The notes below the pieces were generated by a model that was not told where the DNA came from, searched no databases, and worked only from the letters and a program-made list of their open reading frames with translations. A program made the position numbers and the translations under genes. This document shows positions 57,290 to 64,000 of a DNA stretch of 64,000 bases, piece by piece (within the stretch, counting starts at the first letter, position 1; each line of letters opens with the position of its first letter). This stretch comes from Metallyticus violacea (taxonomy: Eukaryota; Arthropoda; Insecta; Mantodea; Metallyticidae): assembly GCA_030762175.1 (NCBI GenBank), contig CM060843.1, positions 24,131,501-24,195,500 on the forward strand, written 5' to 3'.

Positions 57290-58654
57290 AAACAAATAAA
57301 CAAACCGTTTTGTTCTTTTCAAAATATTCGCCTTTAAAATTTATACACTTTTGCACGCGTACAAACCAATTCTCGAAACCTTTTTTCCACTCTGAAGTTA
57401 ATATCTCAATAACATGATTTTTAAAGGATTGAGTAGCCTTAGAGATGATGAAAATTGCTGTCCGTGTATTTTTGTTTGACATTCGAGAACAAAAATAAAG
57501 GTCATTAGGCGATAAATCAGATAAAAACCGGCAATGAGACATTTATTCGATTTTTTCTCCTTTAAATAATAATCAATGCTGTATGAGAGCTGGCACTGTC
57601 ATGATGAAGAATTTTTTTTTTGAATAGTGATTAACGCCCGTTTTTACTACTGAGGCACCACAGGAGGTGGAGGTGGAACTTGTGATATATGTAATGATAT
57701 ATTGGGAAAGGATGTTTTTAAGGAAGGAAACGTTCCAGGCTTAAGTTAGGGTACTTTCCCTGCATTTGCCATTTATGAGGACTGAGAAAAACCTGGAAAA
57801 AAACCTCACTCAGGGAGGACGGATCTGGCGGGATTCGAACCCCAGACCTCCCTCTCATGAGTCCGCGCCTTAACGGCCTCGGCCACCCGTGGCGGTTGTG
57901 AAGAATGATGCGACGTTTTCATTTGATTTTCCTGATTTTGTCGATGACCTCTGGCAAAAAATTGTTGTATACCATTCAGTTCTTCGATCCTGTTAAGGAA
58001 TGATTGCTACTTGTCAAGTACAACCGAAAACACAAGTGATCGTTTTCTTGGAAGTGCTTCGTGAACAAATGTGGTAACTTTTGTGGAATTCGGTTCATCC
58101 TGGAACACCCAAACAGTGAATTGTTGCTAAGTTTGCAGTTCATACGAATATACTCAAGTTTCGTCACCTGTTACGATGTTGTATACGCATTTTGAGCTCC
58201 TAGGTGGAATTTTTTGAGTATTTCATTGTATAAATCAATAGGAACTTTTTTTTTTTTTTTTTAAGCTACGGTCAAATTATGCAGAATCCGTCTGGAACAT
58301 GTCTTTTTCACATCTGAATGTTTATGCAAAATGAATGTACCTACAGTCTTCGATATGCTTAATGATTCCTCTATTTTACTGTAAATCACATGCCGATCTT
58401 CTTCGATCATGTTGTGCACAGCATCGATGATTTTTGGAATGACAATCGATTTTTTTGTCGACCTTCACAAAGTTCATCACTGACGGACGCACTACCGCGA
58501 TGAAATTTTGCAAATCAATTGTAAACAGTCTTTTCTGGTGGTGCTTCAATACTGATAGTTGAACGAAGTGATTCTATGCATTTCTGTTGAGTTAGGCCTA
58601 TACTAAAAGCGTAAAAAAAATCATCCAACGAAAACCTTCAAGTGAAATTTCCAT
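57290..58654 (-). pseudogene. Mariner family C transposase pseudogene
   Basis: The minus strand starts MEISLEGFRWMIFF near 58654, has a SIEAPPEKTVYN-like HTH segment and MIEEDRHVIYSKIEESLSIS in pieces. The first catalytic region reads TGDE-like followed by VWVFQDEPNSTKV. The Asp-2 block lies at the SINE insertion (HHS..|FFIMTVPALI). LSPNDLYF carries the third Asp block. The C-terminus FKNHVIEILTSEWKKGFENW then KCINFKGEYFEK is well preserved. The SINE plus several stops kill the frame. The linker and C-terminus differ from families A, B and D, so this is a fourth mariner lineage. Confidence 0.85.
57613..57898 (-). mobile_element. SINE-A inside mariner C
   Basis: Minus-oriented full SINE-A (GTGATTAACGCCCGTTTTTA ... 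CGCCTTAACGGCCTCGGCC ... GGCGG). It is flanked by TGAAGAAT at 57605-57612 and 57899-57906. Confidence 0.94.
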
Positions 58655-59992
58655 TTTTTCGCAAAATTGCTTTGTTTAAACGCTCACTGTTAACAAACTA
58701 CTCAGTCAATTTCTAAGGTGTGCAACTGTTTCCATAATAACAAATGCCAATTGTTTCGAAAATAGTAATAAATATCTCTATAGCGTCACCTAGCTGTCGT
58801 TTGTAACAACTTAAAAGGTAAACCTCGTACTCCAGTATATATCATTTTGCGTCGAAATATGAGCAAGTAAATGTAATCATATTTATCATAAAGAGTACAA
58901 ATAGTGGATCAATTACACTATCACTGCCGTTCCGTAACATTCAACAATGCATCAGAATATCAGAATTATCTGCTTACTATTCGTGCACAACAGTGACGTT
59001 GTATAATATCATGTTTAATTGACCCAATTTCGGAAGATGCGAATGACAATTTTCTAAAAAGATGTCATGTGAATTTGTGAATGTTGCAGAATATTTTCCT
59101 GTGATAAGGTAAATGTTATTTTCATTGTAGTTATATTTATAATTGCGAGAGCTTGAATTAGTTAAGCGGGTAGTTACCACTCTGAGTGCCGATCCGCCGG
59201 GTGCCCTGAAAGGGGTGAGAAAACCATAAAATATTTCGTATATGTACAAATGTGACAATGGCTGCATCATACCTGCACATAGAAGGTATAAAACTTTAAG
59301 GTGCAACTAAGTGCATTTAATTTTTTATGTGAACTCACGACTTCTTTAATCTATAGGATAAACATAACTTGACACCTGCAAGCTCCTGTAAATTCTGTAT
59401 AATCTTTACGAAATAGAAAAAACTATATAAATTTAAAGAATTTGAAAACATGTCTAACATTTTCAGTAATTACAAGGTCAGATACAACAGCGAAAATACC
59501 ATTACTTTTAAAATAGTCTCTCAAACCACGTTGGTGTTTCACCCACATCAGATATTTCAAAATTAAACACTGGACTCAGACACAATGACCTCTAATATTG
59601 ACACATCAGTGTAGTGGAGTAGGTTGATTACTCATATTTGTACAGGTTTCAACTTGTTTTCGTGTGTATGCAGATACATTCCCTTCTGTCTTAATATAAT
59701 AAAGTTTTGGTACATGAAGACACTAGTTTTTATATTTTTCCGTGTTAAATGTCAATCTGAACAGCTGTGCGATGAATGGAATGGCGCAAATGGAATTCTA
59801 AAATTACGAGCCCTGCTCCTGAAAGCTCACCCAGGCAACCTGCATCCTCTGTTGCTATTATAGTTCGAATAGCTAACAGGAAACTTCCTATATTCTCTAG
59901 TTCTGTGAGTACAGTTACTGAGAATGATCAAAAAGTGAGATAACGTTCTGAGGAACTTTGTTGTGAAGTAAATCAGAGGAGCAAGTGGATCA

Positions 59993-60172
59993 ACTTCCTT
60001 CGGAAGGAAAGTAAAACCTTGAGTCCCGTAGATTCACGGCACAAAAGAGAACCTCAAGCCTGAAAGAAGAGGTTTCTGAGCAAAATTTGACGGCCGTTTC
60101 AAGTCCTGAATTGGATGGGACGCTGATGACCTGAGATGTTAAACAGCATCCGTAAATAAATAAATAAAAAGG
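59993..60172 (+). mobile_element. SINE-B, 5'-truncated
   Basis: It begins within the body (CCTTCGGAAGGAAAGTAAAA), includes GACGCTGATGACCTGAGATG, and ends with (AAAT)n. The flanking duplication GTGGATCA is at 59985-59992 and 60173-60180. Confidence 0.93.
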
Positions 60173-61817
60173 GTGGATCATAACGTTATGCTCAAATAAA
60201 AAATCCTCCTTCATTTTTGTTTATTGTTAATCAATAATCGCGATTATAACTATGCACCATCATAAATAATTATATCGCTCAAAATACCAGTCACCTCTTA
60301 ATAGGAAAGCTCCATATCGGATAACAAAGCACAACTCTGGCATCTACAGCGAATGTTATCTCTGCCGGAGTATTCTCAGGAAATCCAGCTTCCGGTCCTT
60401 GTAACTATAGGTTTGCTGAGGTTCTCATCAGGAAGCTTCCCTCTGCCATTAGGGAGAATGACTCTGAACAAAACAGAATGATTCTCAGTTCTGAGCAACT
60501 TCTTGGAGCATTACCTCTACACGAAGTCGCCCCGTAGAAACTCACCCCGCAAAGGTTGGTTCAAACATTTCAGTAATGAAAGACAAAGACAAAGAGGTCA
60601 GCTTAAACTACTCGTATATTTTTTAAAAAATGGGAGTCAGATAGGAAAAAAATTGAACGTCTTGGAGGAAATCTGAACCGCGGATTTTCAGCTTAGCACC
60701 TACACGTATATACTCTGAAGAACTGGAAGATTATCCTTGGCACCGCTACAGGCAAGTATTCCTCAAATTTCTCATCAATGTGTTTAACAATATAACATTA
60801 ATTTTCTCGTTGTTCCTTGTCGCTATATTCTCATTTACGTGTCATTTAAATCTCACTTCCGCTACCTCATTTTCCAATAACGTTAACAAAATTACTTAAT
60901 AAATCTGTGGTGAAAAGTCTAATGTTGCTATGTCAATAAATAAAACGTTTGAGATAATAAAACTAACATGGCATTGCTAATATACTCGTATAACTGACTT
61001 TTCTGCTTTAAACTTTAGTATAGATGAAGAACACAATAGAGGATTTCGTGAATACATTTGAAAGTGCATATTGACATAGCGGTAGTTTTTTTCTGGTACG
61101 TCTTATCATCGATCAGGAGTTCTAAGTGTCGTACTAAGATATCAGAGCATGGATGTGAGGGCAATATGAGTGATGAGGTTACCCTGCAGAAAATCTTGTA
61201 GTAATGGAAGAGACTGCAGTACCAGATGATATCATGGAGGTATTCTCTTACTCTCTTCCAATCAATCTGCGAGTAAGACTTTGTGTGTTTATTTCTGTCA
61301 ATATATAATTGTAATAGTATTTTGGTGCGTTAATTTATGTGAGAATGAAATTAAAGAGGCTGTGCTTGATTATCACAAAGTGGACCACAGAGAACTTTCC
61401 TCAAACTTACGGAATTTGTGTTTGCTGCCTTATTGTCGGTACTAGATTGTGGATCCTGATCAATTGAACGAATAATAGTAATGATGTCACAAAGGCCCGT
61501 GGGCTGCAGTCATCGGCCAGAATGGATGGATGTCCTGCTAGTTCACTGGAGGATTAAGCTGCCGAGCTCAGTGTTAATAGTCATATCCCCTAAGACTTGA
61601 AGAGTTGAGAATTGGTACATTTCTTCTACTAAATAATGCAGGGTTCTTCTGGAGCAGTTATGGCTCTGCAGATGCAAGTTTGGCCCGAAAGATGAAAACG
61701 GGCGCTTGGATGGAGAAGTTTCTCTCTTATTAGAATTGCTTCCAAGAGTCTATTTTACTACTAGATGGCATAATGCAACTATTATTTTCCAGCCAGTCAT
61801 ATTACGTTTTATTTCCA

Positions 61818-62030
61818 CCAATGAAAACAGTTTCAACCAGTCACATCATGTTTTATACCCACCAATCAGCATAGAGCACGCCATGGAAAAGCCTATTGTG
61901 TACATTGTCATATCACGTTTCCGAAGCTTGTATCGGAATCTCTCATTTTCTTCAACCGGAAGTAAGTCAGGAAATTGTGGTCAAAATTAAGATATCACTG
62001 ACGTCGGTGGTAGGTCGGAAATGGCGGTCT
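61818..62030. promoter_or_regulatory. Promoter-like motif cluster
   Basis: Within ~210 bp there are two CCAAT boxes (61818-61822, 61862-61866), an ETS-type ACCGGAAGT (61955-61963), a CRE-type TGACGTC (61999-62005) and a YY1-type AAATGGCGG (62019-62027). This clustering resembles a housekeeping, possibly bidirectional, promoter. A 61-codon frame opens at the ATG inside the YY1 motif (62021) but is unrecognised. Motif presence is seen directly. Function is inference. Confidence 0.4.
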
Positions 62031-64000
62031 CCGGTGGATTTAGACATATTACCCACTTTAAAACCATGATATGTAACGATTGCCTCAGTTCTACTTGGAA
62101 AGTTAACTATTACTTTGCATCTATTTGGCTATCTGAAATGTCGAATGTTTTGTGTGCCAACTTTAAAGGCTTTACTGCAATAACTCTAAAATGTTCTCCA
62201 TGTTGATTCAGCTCATCTTGTGGGAAAAAGAGTTAGATAAAATTCTGCATTAAACAGTGTGATGCCAAAATTAAAATACCTTTACATACGATCTATAACT
62301 TTTATACTATTACAGATTCTTCTCTTCCTGGACTCTTTAGGGAATGGCAAGTTACTGTAAGCAGCATTTAGAACAGTATTATCAAGAGCAATTCATAAAA
62401 AGGTGCTAATGTATATGAATGCGTATTGATATACAGGAATAGAGGAATACATGAAATAATAAGTTATTAAAACGGCCAGCGGAAATCACGTTCAAGTGTT
62501 CCAGAGAAATTGCTTGTTATTGTAATTAGTTCATATTACTATTACGCACGATATATCAACATACATTTTGTTAGAATACATCGTTGTGTACCCTTGAGTG
62601 TCCGTAAGAGTTTATTTAAGAATGGGTTTAAACTTAACACAATTAGCAAATATTCTCAAACAAGAAATTTCTCGACAGTATATGCATATAAATAAAATGC
62701 AATTATTCTGCGATAAAATTTAAAACCAAGATTTATACAATTAAGTCTGATACAACTATACTAGAACACTTTCTTTTTCTTTACTTTTCATTTTTTTTTT
62801 CCAATGCCTACCCGCTGTTTTCAAGAATTTGTGGGTATTCCCCACTAAGGTGGTGGCATTGTAGTGAACCTGAGGCCAGAATGAGCATAAAGCGTCGCTA
62901 CGTTGTCTCAGTAAAAGAGATGGTGAAGGTGATATGGTACATCAGAGGGGTCTTTTTAAACCTACGGGTACCTACACTAACCACACCATGGTCGGCATGA
63001 AAGGAAAACTCCCTGTGACGTCCGGGAACGAATGCGGGACCCCAAAAATTGAAGTCAAGAGCTCTAGGTATGGTCTCTCCTAGCAGGAGTACGGCAAAGC
63101 CGCTTGACCTACTATGTATGGAATTTCGTATTAAATAGCAGTTTAACAAGATTCGCCAGATACACAGAGCGGTAGGGAACTCGGTGTCATAAGTTCATGG
63201 GGTGATTGATTCCATGCTATAAATGAAATACTTTTTTCTTTAAAAAATGTCTCCGTTTTTTTTTTTCCATTGCTGTAATAATATGTTAATGTTTCGTAAT
63301 ACAAAAATGGATATACAAATAAATATAGAGCAAAGGATGTCTATTGCTGTATTTTCATAACTTTAATCGTTTTGGCGTACATAAGTAACTTGAAACAAGC
63401 ACAAAGTTCCTCTTCCTTTCCACTTAAAAAAAAAGCTGGAACTGTATTCAAACAAGTGTTAATGAAACATTTTCAAATATATTAATATGCACGTTCGTTG
63501 ACCATTAAACTTGTCAAACGGCAACTTGGGTCTTTCATTTTATTTAAAAAAAGCGAGCAACGCTAATTATGAACTTGTTTCGCAGTGACATACTGAGCAT
63601 ATGCAATTTGTGAATGCTATATTCATAAAAAAAAATCAGGTAAAACATTAAGCAACGTGGCCTTTATTTCAAAGTAAATAAAATATTTTTTTTGAAAACT
63701 CTAAGAGATAAAAAAAAAATAGTTACTTATACCTTTTTGTTCCCCTTATTGAACTTTACCAACTTCATGGCATTGAGTTCCTTCCATTCTGTAACAAAGC
63801 TTTCATTTCAAAACTTGGCAGTCTGAGTAGCTATATATTTAGAATAAATTTAGTTAAAAAAAACGCGTCTATTGAGATAGACGGGAGAAACTTTCAAGTT
63901 AATATTGATAATACTTTTAAGTTTTATCCCCGCCCTAGACACCCCATTCTAGATTGTTGTTATTGTTTGAATTTGGACAGAATAAAAAACGCCATTTAGT

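Larger units (their letters stand above)
57254..58830 (-). mobile_element. Mariner family C, interrupted by SINE-A
   Basis: 32-bp inverted repeats with two mismatches are at 57254-57285 (GTACGAGGGTTACCTTTTAA ...) and 58799-58830 (... TTAAAAGGTAAACCTCGTAC). Without the 286-bp SINE at 57613 the element would be ~1.29 kb, a standard mariner size. Confidence 0.95.
41996..64000 (-). other. Region 5' of the first coding exon (5' UTR intron and/or intergenic)
   Basis: No further coding exon of the host gene is expected here. Listed contents are mariners A3, A4 and C, SINEs, FB copies and two repeat-ORF relics. Stretches where I see nothing beyond AT-rich sequence are 42010-43040, 43110-43630, 44920-46860, 47200-49020, 49290-49710, 51780-53180, 54080-54340, 56040-56845, 58835-59990 and 60780-61700. 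At 60640-60760 there may be a decayed tRNA-like SINE head on the minus strand. At 62830-63130 lies an unclassified GC-richer block. Confidence 0.6.

Noticed and set aside
58977..59306. 109-codon minus-strand ORF with an acceptor-like CCCCTTTCAG before GGCACCCGGCGG
   Set aside because: No family recognised and no matching donor. It may be a decayed retro-copy, but that cannot be supported.
62021..62206. 61-codon ORF MAVSGGFRHITHF... as a coding first exon
   Set aside because: Its ATG coincides with a YY1-type motif and the peptide is unrecognised. Kept only as part of the promoter-like finding.

Overview
This window is eukaryotic, AT-rich and dense with repeats. The mix of tRNA-derived SINEs, Tc1/mariner, hAT and LINE fossils points to a large insect genome. 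A cockroach or termite (Blattodea) would fit the SINE style, but that placement is inference. There are no bacterial operons, CRISPR arrays, rRNAs or functional tRNA genes.

One host gene is clearly visible, on the minus strand. Three short exons (41995-41913, 5407-5286 and 172-1) join with consistent splice phases. They encode the first ~121 residues of a multi-pass membrane protein of the DRAM/TMEM150/Frag1 (Sfk1) family, and the gene continues off the left edge. Intron 1 is 36,505 bp and intron 2 is 5,113 bp. The first coding exon has its own strong splice acceptor before the ATG, so the promoter and 5' UTR exon(s) lie to the right (above 42 kb) or were not recognised. Most of the window is therefore intron or 5' region of this gene.

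The rest is transposon archaeology. Intron 2 (173-5285) holds a dead hAT transposase and a LINE RNase H fragment. Intron 1 (5408-41912) holds a degenerate ~140-bp tandem array, a SINE-in-SINE insertion, a LINE 3' end, two copies of one mariner family (A1, A2), a second mariner (B), a broken third mariner (D), a fragment of another DDE transposase, several SINE families, a palindromic foldback element, and a DDE transposase fossil split by three nested SINEs. Right of exon 1 are two more A-family mariners (A3 plus, A4 minus), mariner C pierced by a SINE, further SINEs, the most rearranged foldback copy, and degenerate copies of two multicopy insect ORF families. A promoter-like cluster (two CCAAT boxes, ETS, CRE and YY1 motifs) lies at 61.8-62.03 kb.

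Every transposase seen is interrupted by stops or frameshifts, so the mobile elements look extinct here. They record a layered history: DNA transposons first, then SINE-A, then SINE-A or SINE-B inserting into SINE-A.
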